Assembly (NCBI RefSeq): GCF_019059575.1
Contig: NW_024881869.1
Span: forward strand, 124,001 to 188,000
Length of the DNA: 64,000 nt
DNA from: Amphibalanus amphitrite
Lineage: Eukaryota > Arthropoda > Thecostraca > Balanomorpha > Balanidae
Reading direction: 5' to 3'
Part shown: positions 10,666 through 20,098 of the stretch, piece after piece
Position numbering within the stretch: the first letter of the stretch is position 1
Layout of the letters: each line of letters opens with the position of its first letter
Notes under the pieces: generated by a model
The model's input: the letters and a program-made list of their open reading frames with translations, nothing else
Told to the model about the DNA's origin: nothing
Databases searched by the model: none
Position numbers and translations under genes: made by a program

Positions 10666-11759
10666 GCTCCTGCTGCCCCTGCTCCTACAGCCAGACCTGG
10701 CAAGAGGGCAGCCAAGAACCAGGGCGGAGCCGCCAAGAAGGCCAAGACCGACGCTGCGGCTGCCGCAGCTCCGGCTTCCACCGCCCCTGCCGCTGAAGCT
10801 GCTCCGGCTGAGACTCCTGCCGTGCCGGCTGAAGTATCTGACGCTCCTGCTGAGAGCCCCGCCGCCGCCCCTGCTGTAGCTGCGAAGGCGAAGAGGGCGC
10901 CGAGAGCTCAGGGTGCAGTCGCCAGGAAGGCCAAGGCTGACGCTGCACCTGCAGCCTCTGCCCCGGCTGAGACTCCTGCTGTTCCCGCTGAGACCCCTGC
11001 TGCTCCGGTTGAGGACGTAGCCGCCCCTGCTGATGTCTCTGCTGCCCCCGCTGCACTGCCGCTCCTGCTCCCCCGGCTGAGAACTCTGCTGAGACTGCCA
11101 CCGCAGCTGCTGTAGCTGCGAAGGCCAAGAGAGCGCCGAGGGCTCAGGGTGGAGCTGCCAGGAAGGCCAAGACTGACGCTGCTCCTGCCGCCCCTGCTGA
11201 GGTTCCTGCGGTCCCGGCGGCTAATGCCAGGCCGGCCAAGCCGGCTTCCAAGTCCAAGGAGGAAGCTGCCAAGAGGGTCAAGCCCGAACGTCCGCCGACC
11301 ATGCAGCTGATCGTCAATGCCATCGAGGCGGACAAGGACGCCAAGGGCACCTCGGTGAGGGCCATCAAGAAGCACATCATGGCCAACCACAGCGTGCCCT
11401 CGGCGATGCTGAACCGCATGCTGCGGAAGGCGTTCGAGGCGGGCCTGTCGGGCGGTCAGCTAGCTCGTCCCAAGGGTCAGACCGAGGCGCGCGTTCTCTC
11501 CGGCCGCTACCGGCTCGCCACCAAGGATAAGACCAAGCCAACCCAGAAGAAGGCTGTGACCAAGTCGCCGGCAAAAACTGCCTCCGCCAAGCTAGCGAAG
11601 GCTCAGACGCCGTCGAAAGCTGCAGCCGACGAGAAGGCGACGCCGGTGAAGAAGGTGGCCAAGTCGCCGACCAAGGTGAAGAAGATGGCGGCGAAGAAGA
11701 TCACAGCAAAGAAGCCCGTTGCAAAGAAAATGGCTGCTGGGAGGGTCGTCAAGGTGTAA
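10666..11759 (+). pseudogene. Linker histone H1 (H1-2), 5'-truncated and frameshifted
   Basis: The sequence parallels H1-3 (13803-14934) but lacks the promoter and first codons: homology begins inside the Ala/Pro tail, directly after the retroposon. Near 11055 a 5-bp insertion (ACTGC repeated) relative to H1-3 shifts the frame. The upstream part runs open to 11115 in the old frame; the globular domain (MQLIVNAIEADKDAKG onward, about 11301-11540) and the Lys-rich tail to the TAA at 11757-11759 are intact in another frame. A 152-residue product starting at the internal methionine (11301) is possible in principle but lacks a known promoter. It is convergent with ST1 and is the sister of H1-3 in the tandem duplication. 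Confidence 0.88.
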
Positions 11760-12385
11760 TGTTCCTGTGCTGCTTTATGAGTGTACAAAATTATTGAGTG
11801 TTCATATGCATTGTGTTCATCCATTGCGTAGATATTGGAGATATTGGAGTAACCTTTGAAGGAACCTACGGATCGCTAGAAGTTGTAGAAGCGCGAGATT
11901 CAGTGTGAGACACGTCGAAGTCCGACGTCAAGGCATCGATCATTGTTCACAATGTTCTGCATCTTGTTTCATTTCACAGCAATATGTATTATCTCGTGAA
12001 GTTATTAAGAGTGAATACTGAATACATATTTATTTGAAGCTACAGTTTGTTGGAAATGTTTATTATGACTTGCAAACTGCAGTTTGCGATGGGGTTATCT
12101 GAGCATGCATATTTCTTCAAAAACGCTTTTAAAAGTCGCCAACGATTAAAAGTAAAACATTCTTGTTCACATTATACCAGTGCAAACATTTTTAGCACAA
12201 TACAATATACGGCTTGAGAGAGTATCTCGCTTATATTTAAGCCAGAACAACAAATTACATGGATAAAAGTAGAAAAATCGCTTCATCGCCTCACTAATCT
12301 AGAGATAACCTATTCTCGTAAAGCCAGAGCATTTTTCCGATAAATGCTTTATGCGCACAATTTTCTTCACTGGCCTGTGGAGGCG
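11760..12385. other. Convergent 3' region between H1-2 and ST1
   Basis: This noncoding interval is shared with 14956-15549. It contains the 3' ends of both neighbours. An AATAAA on the minus strand (TTTATT at 12029-12034) lies about 350 bp past the ST1 stop and is conserved at 15204-15209 past ST2, a plausible polyadenylation signal. No histone stem-loop was recognised. Confidence 0.6.
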
Positions 12386-13294
12386 CTAATTCAGAGGAGC
12401 GACCTCTTCGTTCCGCCACTTCAAGAAGGCTTCACTCTCCTCTTCAGTGAAGTAGTTTCTCCAGTCGCCAACCACCCCCTTCCTCATGAAGGTGCCTTCT
12501 TCGGTGCCGGACACCAGTCCATTGTCTTCCCACTGCCGGAAGTTGGTGTCCGGGTTCGCCTTCATCACCTCGAAGCTGGTGTTCTTCGCGATATCGTCAA
12601 CATCGGCGTCGCTCAGAGAGACTCCCAGGAAGTCTGCCACCTTACGGACGACCGAGCCGCGATCCTGGTGCATCTGCTCGTACGTGAGACAGAGTACAGT
12701 GTCAGAGTGCTCCAGGTAGCCCTGCACGTGCTCCCGGTAAGGACTGTGCAGTATTTTGCCGCGCATGAAGTTGTCGCGGAAATCTGCGATTGAGCCGCGG
12801 TACTTATAGATATTCAACATTCTCGAGAAATGGTAAAAGGAAACGCAGACATCCCTTGCATCACGATGTACGTACAGCACCTTGGCACCGCTCGTCTTGA
12901 CGCTTTCTGGTAGCATATGATAGTGCAGATGTGTCTTTATGAATCTCTGGTCCGTCATGTCGCTCAAAGACACCATATCCATGAGTTTCTCCGGGGGCTG
13001 TGAATCTAGCACAGGGAAACGGTACTCCAAGCAGGTCTTTGGTCCTTTCTCGCCAGCCGTTGACTGGTGATGGGTGCCCGACTTGGGAAAGCTGGCCACG
13101 ATGACATCGGAACGCCTGCCTTGAAACTGCTCCAACGATTTCGTGATACCCCATTGGAGGTGAATGTTATTCAGTGTCGCTCCACGGAACTTGAACATGC
13201 GGTAACCGGGAGCTGTATAGTTGGGATCGATCGGCATTGGCTCCCAATCCTCTGGAATGGTAATTTCTTCCGGTGCTGTTGCTGGCTCGGACAT
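12386..13294 (-). CDS. Cytosolic sulfotransferase ST1 with an 11-residue deletion in the PAPS-binding loop
   Basis: The single-exon frame of 302 residues starts MSEPATAPEEITIPEDW and is a near-duplicate of ST2. Such SULT-type enzymes transfer sulfate from PAPS to hydroxyl or amine acceptors in the cytosol. The catalytic-His segment (FIKTHLHYHML), the 3'-phosphate site (YVHRDARDVCVSF) and the C-terminal RKGVVGDWRNYFT motif remain. The 5'-phosphosulfate loop reads FPKSGTHHQ where ST2 reads FPKSGTTWLQEVVWRVTHHQ: 33 bp are deleted in frame, removing the second Thr, the conserved Trp and the following helix. Loss of activity is likely although the rest is open. It is divergent from H1-3 with 434 bp between start codons, and convergent with H1-2. 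Confidence 0.9.
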   Translation of the reverse strand: MSEPATAPEEITIPEDWEPMPIDPNYTAPGYRMFKFRGATLNNIHLQWGITKSLEQFQGRRSDVIVASFPKSGTHHQSTAGEKGPKTCLEYRFPVLDSQPPEKLMDMVSLSDMTDQRFIKTHLHYHMLPESVKTSGAKVLYVHRDARDVCVSFYHFSRMLNIYKYRGSIADFRDNFMRGKILHSPYREHVQGYLEHSDTVLCLTYEQMHQDRGSVVRKVADFLGVSLSDADVDDIAKNTSFEVMKANPDTNFRQWEDNGLVSGTEEGTFMRKGVVGDWRNYFTEEESEAFLKWRNEEVAPLN

Positions 13295-13728
13295 AATTCT
13301 TCGGTACTGTTTATTATACCCAAACGTGGTCCAGCTTTGCGTTGGCGAGACAGGCTTTTCAAGTCACCCAAATCACATTCGTCTGCCACTGCTCACTTCG
13401 TGGTATGGATGTTTGATGCCTGATGCCTCGCTCCGCTCCGCGCCACACTGCGGTGAATCCAGCACTGCGTGGTGCCTCTCACGCGGGCGACGCATCTCTC
13501 TGAGAAACTGACAGACAGCCCAGACCACCGTGTTTTTGTCGCTCTCAAGGTCAGTCCACAGTTGCTGTCGGCCGGCCAGTCGGCCCGTCTCGGCTAGCGG
13601 CGGCACCGCAGCACGCCACTGGCCGTCCGTACTGGCCCGTATAAAACGCGCGGCGCCCGCCGCCGCCGACACTCGTCAGTCGAAGCCCGTCGTGTTCTCG
13701 TCGGCTCCGTTGAGTGCAGCTTGTGGCC
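13295..13728. promoter_or_regulatory. Divergent ST1/H1-3 intergenic region with H1 TATA box
   Basis: A TATA box (TATAAAA, 13640-13646) lies 83-89 bp upstream of the H1-3 ATG. A TCAGT initiator-like pentamer follows at 13676-13680. The GC-rich stretch 13555-13650 recurs, inverted, upstream of H1-4 (26272-26360), marking it as the H1 promoter. The ST side (13295-13560) is conserved upstream of ST2 to 16751, where a transposon interrupts it. Confidence 0.75.
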
Positions 13729-14955
13729 ATGGCCGACGCTGCCACCGCCACCCCTGCTGCGGCTGCTGCCGCCCCGGCCGAGCCTCCTACCGTCTCGGCA
13801 GAGGCTCCTACTGCCCCTGCTCCTACAGCCAGACCTGGCAAGAGGGCAGTCAAGAACCAGGGCGGAGCGGCCAAGAAGGTCAAGACCGACGCTGCGGCTG
13901 CCGCAGCTCCGGCTTCCACCGCCACTGCCGCTGAAGCTGCTCCGGCTGAGACTCCTGCCGTGCCGGCCGAGGTAGCTGACGCTCCTTCTGAGGGCCCTGC
14001 CGTCGCCCCTGGTGCAGATGCGAAGGCCAAGAGGGCGCCGAGAGCTCAGAGTGGAGCTGCCAGGAAGACTAAGATTAACGCTGCTCCTGCTGCCTCTGCC
14101 CCGGTTGAAACTCCTGCCGCTCCCGCTGAGACCCCTGCTTCTCCGGTTGAGGACGTAGCCGCCCCTGCTGAGGCCCCTGTCGCCCCTGCTGATGTCTCTG
14201 CTGCCCCCGCTGCCGCTCCTGCTCCCCCGGCTGAGAACTCTGCCGAGACTGCCACCGCACCTGCTGTAGCTGCAAAGGCCAAGATAGCACCGAGGGCTCA
14301 GGGTGGAGCTGCCAGGAAGGCCCAGACTGACGCTGCTCCTGCCGCCCCTGCTGAGACTCCTGCCTCCTCTGCTGATGCTCCTGCTGCCCGGGCGACTGAT
14401 GCCAAGCCGGCCAAGCAGGCTCCCAAGTCCAAGGAGGGAGCTGCCAAGAGGGTCAAGCCCGACCGTCCGCCGACCATGCAGCTGATCGTCAATGCCATCG
14501 AAGCGGACAAGGACGTCAAGGGCACCTCGGTGAGGGCCATCAAGAAGCACATCATGGCCAACCACAGCGTGCCCTCGGCGATGCTGAACCGCATGCTGCG
14601 GAAGGCGTTCGAGGCGGGCCTGTCGGGCGGCCAGCTGGCTCGTCCCAAGGGTCAGACCGAGGCGCTCGTCCTCTCCGGCCGCTACCGGCTCGCCACCAAG
14701 GACAAGGCCAAGCCCATCCTGAAGAAGGCTGCGGCCAAGTCGCCGGCAAAGGCTATCTCGGCCAAGCCAGTCAAGGCTCTGACGCCGTCTAAGGCTGCGG
14801 CCGCCGAGAAGGCGACGCCGGTGAAGAAAGTGACCAAGTCGCCGACCAAGGTGAAGAAGATGGCGGCGAAGAAGATCACAGCAAAGAAGCCCGTTGCAAA
14901 GAAAATGGCTGCTGGGAGGGTGGTCGAGGTGTCATGTTCCTATGTTGTTTGTTGA
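13729..14955 (+). CDS. Linker histone H1 (H1-3), longest copy, C-terminal extension
   Basis: This 408-residue single-exon linker histone starts at ATG 13729 (MADAATATP, GCCATGG context), 83 bp after a TATA box. The Ala/Pro N-tail of about 250 residues contains four basic modules (for example PGKRAVKNQGGAAKKVKTD and KAKRAPRAQSGAARKTK). The H15 globular domain runs from about DRPPTMQLIVNAIEADKDVKG to GRYRLA, and the Lys/Ala/Pro tail ends KKMAAGRVVEV. At 14932-14934 the stop codon used by H1-2 (TAA) is TCA, so translation continues seven residues (SCSYVVC) to TGA at 14953-14955. It is the only plus-strand H1 here with intact frame and promoter. Convergent with ST2. Confidence 0.93.
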   Translation: MADAATATPAAAAAAPAEPPTVSAEAPTAPAPTARPGKRAVKNQGGAAKKVKTDAAAAAAPASTATAAEAAPAETPAVPAEVADAPSEGPAVAPGADAKAKRAPRAQSGAARKTKINAAPAASAPVETPAAPAETPASPVEDVAAPAEAPVAPADVSAAPAAAPAPPAENSAETATAPAVAAKAKIAPRAQGGAARKAQTDAAPAAPAETPASSADAPAARATDAKPAKQAPKSKEGAAKRVKPDRPPTMQLIVNAIEADKDVKGTSVRAIKKHIMANHSVPSAMLNRMLRKAFEAGLSGGQLARPKGQTEALVLSGRYRLATKDKAKPILKKAAAKSPAKAISAKPVKALTPSKAAAAEKATPVKKVTKSPTKVKKMAAKKITAKKPVAKKMAAGRVVEVSCSYVVC

Positions 14956-15549
14956 GTGTAAAAAATCATTGAGTGTAGGTACATGTGCAATGTGCATTGT
15001 GTTCATCCATTGCGGAGACATTGGAGATATTGGAGTAACCTTTGAAGGAACCTTCGAATCGCTAGAAGTTGTAGAAGCGCGAGATTCAGCGTTAGACACG
15101 TGCAAGTCCGACGTCAAGGCATCGATCATTGTTCACATTGTCCTGCATCTTGTTTCATTTCACAGCAATGTCATCTCGTGAAGCTATTAAGAGCAAATAT
15201 ATATTTATTTGATGCTACAGTTTATTGGAAATGTTTATTATGACTTGCAAGCTGCAGGTTGCGATGGGGTTATCTCTGCATGCATATTTCTTCAAAAACC
15301 CTTTAAAAGTCGCCAACGATTAAAAGTAACACATTCTTGTTCACATTATACCAGCGCAAACATTTTTAGCACAATACAATATACGGCTTGAGAGAGTATC
15401 TCGCTTATATTTAAGCCAGAACAACAAATTACATGGATAAAAGTAGTAAAATTTCTTCATCCCCTCTCTAATAACCTATTCTAGTAACGCTAGAACATAT
15501 TTCCGATAAATGGTTTCTGCGCACTTTTCTTCACTGGCCCGTGGAGGCG
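14956..15549. other. Convergent 3' region between H1-3 and ST2
   Basis: This is the tandem-duplicate counterpart of 11760-12385, with small indels. It carries the conserved minus-strand AATAAA (TTTATT at 15204-15209) about 340 bp beyond the ST2 stop. No gene is seen. Confidence 0.6.
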
Positions 15550-16491
15550 CTAATTCAGAGGAACGACCTCTTCGTTCCGCCACTTCAAGAAGGCTTCGCT
15601 CTCCTCTTCAGTGAAGTAGTTTCTCCAGTCGCCAACCACCCCCTTCCTCATGAAGGTGCCTTCTTCGGTGCCGGACACCAGTCCACTGTCTTCCCACTGC
15701 CGGAAGTTGGTGTCCGGGTTCGCCTTCATCACTTCGAAGCTGGTGTTCTTCACGATATCGTCGACGTCGGCGTCGCTCAGGGAGACTCCCAGGAAGTCTG
15801 CCACCTTACGGACGACCGAGCCGCGATCCTGGTGCATCTGCTCGTACGTGAGACAGAGTACAGTGTCGGAGTGCTCCAGGTAGCCCTGCACGTGCTCCCG
15901 GTAAGGACCGTGCACTATTTCGCCGCGCATGAAGTTGTCGCGGAAATCTGCGAATGAGCCGCGGTACTTATAGATATTCAACATCCTCGAGAAATGGTAA
16001 AAGGAAACGCAGACATCCCTTGCATCACGATGTACGTACAGCACCTTGGCACCGCTCGTCTTGACGCTTTCTGGTAATATATGATAGTGCAGGTGTGTCT
16101 TTATGAATCTCTGGTCCGTCATGTCGCTCAAAGACACCATATCCATGAGTTTCTCCTGGGGCTGTGACTCTAGCACAGGGAATCGGTACTCCAAGCAGGT
16201 CTTTGGTCCTTTCTCGCCAGCCGTTGGCTGGTGATGGGTGACACGCCACACGACTTCCTGCAGCCAAGTGGTGCCCGACTTGGGAAAGCTGGCCACGATG
16301 ACATCGGAACGCCTGCCTTGAAACTGCTCCAACGATTTCGTGATACCCCATTGGAGGTGAACATTATTTAGTGTCACTCCACAGTACTTTAACAAGCGGA
16401 AACCGGGAGCTGTATAGTTGGGATCGATCGGCATTGGCTCCCAATCCTCTGGAATGGTAATTTCTTCCGGTGCTGTTGCTGGCTCGGACAT
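15550..16491 (-). CDS. Cytosolic sulfotransferase (ST2), intact
   Basis: The single-exon frame of 313 residues is close to the usual 290-310 for soluble SULT enzymes. Visible motifs: 5'-phosphosulfate loop FPKSGTTW (about 69-76), catalytic-His segment KTHLHYH with H133, 3'-phosphate-binding YVHRDARDVCVSF (about 152-164), and C-terminal FMRKGVVGDWRNYFT (about 280-294). There is no signal peptide or membrane segment, so the enzyme should be cytosolic, using PAPS to sulfate a small acceptor that cannot be deduced here. The start MSEPATAPEE is shared with ST1. Its upstream region is conserved with that of ST1 up to 16751, then interrupted by a transposon. Confidence 0.94.
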   Translation of the reverse strand: MSEPATAPEEITIPEDWEPMPIDPNYTAPGFRLLKYCGVTLNNVHLQWGITKSLEQFQGRRSDVIVASFPKSGTTWLQEVVWRVTHHQPTAGEKGPKTCLEYRFPVLESQPQEKLMDMVSLSDMTDQRFIKTHLHYHILPESVKTSGAKVLYVHRDARDVCVSFYHFSRMLNIYKYRGSFADFRDNFMRGEIVHGPYREHVQGYLEHSDTVLCLTYEQMHQDRGSVVRKVADFLGVSLSDADVDDIVKNTSFEVMKANPDTNFRQWEDSGLVSGTEEGTFMRKGVVGDWRNYFTEEESEAFLKWRNEEVVPLN

Positions 16492-16751
16492 AATTCTGCA
16501 GTACTGTTTGTTATACCCAAACGTGGTTTAGTTTTCCGTCGGCTAGACAGGAGCTGCTGGCTTTTCAAATCACCCAGATCACATTCGTCTGCCACTGCTC
16601 ACTTCGTGGTATGGATGTTTGATGCCTGATGCCTCACTCCGCTCCGCGCCACACTGCGGTGAATCCAGCACTGCGCGGCACCTCTCACGCGGGCGACGCC
16701 TCTCTCTGGGAAACTGACAGCCTGCAGACCACCGTGTTTATGTCACTCTCA

Positions 16752-18548
16752 TTATGGGCGTAGGAACGGCTGGAACATTGTGGGTGCATGGGTGCAGAAA
16801 TCCAGCCATTTTTTTTTATAAATTTAGTCCGAACCTTTTGATGGGAAGGATTCACAAGGACAGAGCCACCGCTAAGCAAAGCTTGTTGCGATGACCCTGC
16901 CCTCTACCCTCCGATCGCGCAATTCCGATTCTATGGCAGAATTTATAGTCCAAAGTTTAACGTGCGCACAAAGCCGCGCACGGCCGGTCCCCTCGCTGAC
17001 TTCGCCTGGCTACGGCCTGCCACCAACCGCAACCATACCTGTCAGGAGGCCCATAAATTTCGAGCGCCCGTCGCGCTTCGAACCCGGACTGTCATAACCG
17101 GGAACGCGTGCTCTCACCACGCGGAGTCCAACGCTCTAACCAACTGAGCTACGGGATCGGCCATGGCCGGTGAAGCGGGGGGGGGGGTAGGGAGCGACAC
17201 CCGAGCGAAGGCTCGTTACGAGCTTTGAGGGGGGTGTATACCATGTCGAAAAGGTACCAACCGATAAGTGCATTTGGAAGCATTAATTCCCTCGCATGTG
17301 TAGGGGGTCGGATATGAGCCCCCCATGGTTTTTCGCAAATAACTCGCGCAAAAAACGGGCGATCGCGACGAAACTTTAAGTACCCTCGATTTGATCAGTT
17401 TTACACCTACTCTGAAAATTTCATGACCCTGACCCAAAAGACCTTTGACCTGTGACCTGATTCTCAAGAATATATTCGGCCGGAATCGCGATTTGGTGTA
17501 TGTTAGCTCACATTATCTGCGCGTTTCCAGTTTTGTGATTGTAGACGTCCAAACATGTGAAATGATGTTCGTCCCATGCATCACGGTGGGTGTGAAGGTC
17601 ACCTGAAGGTCAGGTCAGGTCATTGACCTTTGATGACCTCGGTTCACTTTTTCGAGTTTTATATGTTTCTAGGGTAGTTTTTCGGGCTGATTTCGAATTT
17701 ATATAGCATCTATTTGAACGTTTACGAAGTACTTTTAATGCCTTCGTAACATGCTACGACGCCGTCAGTGGTAGTTGACACCTACTATGGATAGCCGGTA
17801 GGACGCCTAATGGTTGGCCTGACCTGACCTGACCCGAGCTGGCCTAAATGCATGAAGAAATCATCTGTGATCAAAACTAACATGATATTCGTGATCAGCA
17901 TCCCGAAAACCCCGATAACAGCTTCACTTTACGCAGTTCTAGCAGGTCCCGATTTTCCCGAATTTTGGAACATTGAACTGACCTGGAAGGTCAACCAATG
18001 ACCTAGGACCTTATAATTGTGTATCATTGGCTTCCTCTCGTCACGGGCAACACCCTCGTCTTTTTCCGCGAAGCTCTAGCTCGATCAGCCCCCCCCCCTC
18101 CCTCTCCCCTTACACATTAGAAGCTGGAAAAGTAAAAGCGTAAAAGCGCCCAACTTAGCCATTTTCGAAGATATCAGGCTAAAAAATTGACAGTGGATCA
18201 CCGGCTCGGTGTGTGCTCAATCACATGCTCCATTTCCTTTTTTTTTCTTCAGCACAATTGTAAAGTTTTGAAGACCATCACAAAAGCAAATTCTTCGAAA
18301 GATGGATAGTGGGCATTGGGCAACATATCCTGAAATTGCTGTGCTGCATGGGATGATGATGATGATGATTTGGTGTTTTAGGGCGCACCAGCAACGAGGC
18401 TATATGGCGCCCATGCTGCATGGGAAGTAGTGTTGATGAGAAAAGGGGTTTTTGTTTCAGATTATTGTGGGTAATACATTGTCTGCACCCACTGGATAAA
18501 TATTGTGGGTGCAGCTGCACCCTTGCACCCATGGTTCCTACGCTTATG
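16752..18548. mobile_element. hAT-like composite element, TIR GCGTAGGAAC, TSD ACTCTCA(T/A)
   Basis: The tandem-duplicate sequence upstream of ST2 is broken here. The ends carry GCGTAGGAAC and GTTCCTACGC with GTGGGTGCA-type subterminal motifs. ACTCTCA(T) at 16745-16752 and ACTCTCA(A) at 18549-18556 flank the insert, and the intact site in the sister unit reads GCTCTCAAGG (13539-13548). A 7-8-bp duplication suggests hAT. The interior contains a tRNA-derived SINE (16957-17163), a G-run region (17175-17240) and a TTAA-clan-like tract with AGGTCA clusters (17400-18110), so it is itself composite. No transposase is seen. Confidence 0.82.
16957..17163 (-). mobile_element. tRNA-derived SINE
   Basis: The minus strand carries a polymerase III A box (TAGCTCAGTTGGTTAGAGC, 17132-17150) and a B box (GGTTCGAAGC, 17075-17084) at tRNA-like spacing. 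The intervening sequence does not fold into a normal anticodon arm, and about 120 bp of unrelated GC-rich body follows. This is the layout of a tRNA-headed SINE rather than a working tRNA. Boundaries are approximate. Confidence 0.7.
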
Positions 18549-18556
18549 ACTCTCAA

Positions 18557-19849
18557 GGTCAGTCTTTCCTGTCGCTCGGGTAAGAATTCTGCTACATCAC
18601 GGTCCATAGACGTAGAGCTTAACGGTTGCTTGAAGTCATCACACTTTTTAGCTTTTGAATGGTCTTTTTACATAAGTAGATACACGAGGTTTACGTTTTT
18701 CCATTTCCAGTAATATATTTTCTCCTTTTTTGTAACTTGTAGCATAGCTTTTAGCCTAAATTTTAAGATAAACACATCAAATTAGGCAAATAACAAATGA
18801 AAGTTATATCATATTTTCATTAAAAGCTCTTCATTTTTAAGGTCATTTGTTCTATGTTGACCAGTTCTGTCATACATAGATGCCCCGACCCACCCCCTCC
18901 GTCAGGGGTGAAAAATTGTATCGTTTTGTCGTTGTCGACGACAACCGAGGAGACGATCTTATGGCGACCACGCGCAGCGCCTGAACTGATTAACTCCTTC
19001 CGCTTAGTGCGGTTAGAAGCGCACAATCCATCCGCCTCTGCCCACGCAACCCAATCACCTCTGCCCACGCAAACCATTCTCTGTCCCTCCCCATCACATC
19101 GACTCGCAGTTCTCGAGTCCGTTACCTCCCGTACGCGGCGGCATCCCAGTGGAAAATTTCCTGGTAGCTATAGACATATTCCAGCTCCCCGTAGCTATTT
19201 AGTATATACTGCGTCGTTCGACCATCGTTCGGACGGCCGATCGGTGACCCTCATAAAGACGACCAATGGCATACCAAGTGGTCGCCGTGGTTGTCCGCTG
19301 GCAACACGTGTCTGGCAAATCTAGTACATTCCAGGACTCGGCCGGCCCCTGCCCGCACCCTTCAGCGCCGCCCCCGGCCGGCGGCCAGTTAGCGTCCCCT
19401 CCAATCCGCCGGGGCTCCTTTTGTGACGTCAAAACCCACCCCGGTGGCGCCTGGGGGTAGGTCCGCGGCGGGACATCTTGAGTGGGACCGTGTCAGTGCC
19501 GGTAATGTTTTGATGAGGCCGAGGGGAGGGCACGCCATGACATGCCCACGGGGATATGGTGTCTCGGCACTTCCAAGGTCGAGGAACACGGACGGATCGT
19601 CGGACAATTGAGCCTGACGGCTGAGCGCCCTGCGCTATCAAAAAGGAGCGGAATTATAATATATTCGCACGCAGGGTCCGTGGCGTCTGCAGGACTGAAG
19701 TGTACCAACTTGAGCACGTTTTGTTCAAAGGTGAGTGGAAGTCGACCAGTGGCACCGTCGAAGGGTCACCGAAAGGGTCAAAACTTCAAAAGGGCTATCT
19801 ATTCTTTTCCGCGGCGCTGTACAGCTCTATATAATTGGTTCCCGAGTTG
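18557..19849. other. Unassigned sequence after the interrupted ST2 upstream region
   Basis: About 1.3 kb without a recognisable gene. The short match to the H1 promoter region (CTCTCAAGGTCAGTC) ends within about 15 bp, so the H1 expected next in the tandem series is absent. Parts (19090-19700) are GC-rich with short open frames on both strands that resemble no family I know. Confidence 0.5.
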
Positions 19850-20098
19850 TGCGCGGGTTTTGAAAAAATATTGAAAGGCAATATCTTTCATTTAATGACC
19901 TCTGGTGACCTGACCTTTGACTTAGCCTACAAAACGAATGTCATATTTTCGCCCTTATTTTGGACGTTCTTTCGAATGTCGTTTCCTGCTTGTCACTACG
20001 TGACCCAGGATCCGAGTTAAAAGGGCGGGGTGTTTGACCCCCCCCCCCCTCCTGAGCAGGGCGTGGAAATCAAGGACCCTCAGCGGGGCGCGGGTTAG
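19850..20098 (-). mobile_element. Truncated TTAA-clan element end (same family as 35408-36594)
   Basis: The right end, read on the minus strand, gives the family terminus CCCGCGCCCCGCTGAGGGTCC, a G-run/C-run hairpin (about 20025-20055) and further matching interior such as GTAGTGACAAGCAGG. The last bases read GGGTTAGAC where an intact end has GGGTTAA, so the TTAA is lost. The other terminus is missing. Confidence 0.7.

Noticed and set aside
16511-16517. TATA-like GGTATAA upstream of ST2 (also near 13314 for ST1)
   Set aside because: Only about 20-25 bp from the start codon, which would leave essentially no 5' leader; not called as a promoter.
17075-17163. Functional tRNA gene
   Set aside because: A and B boxes are present but the anticodon and acceptor arms do not pair; better explained as a tRNA-derived SINE.
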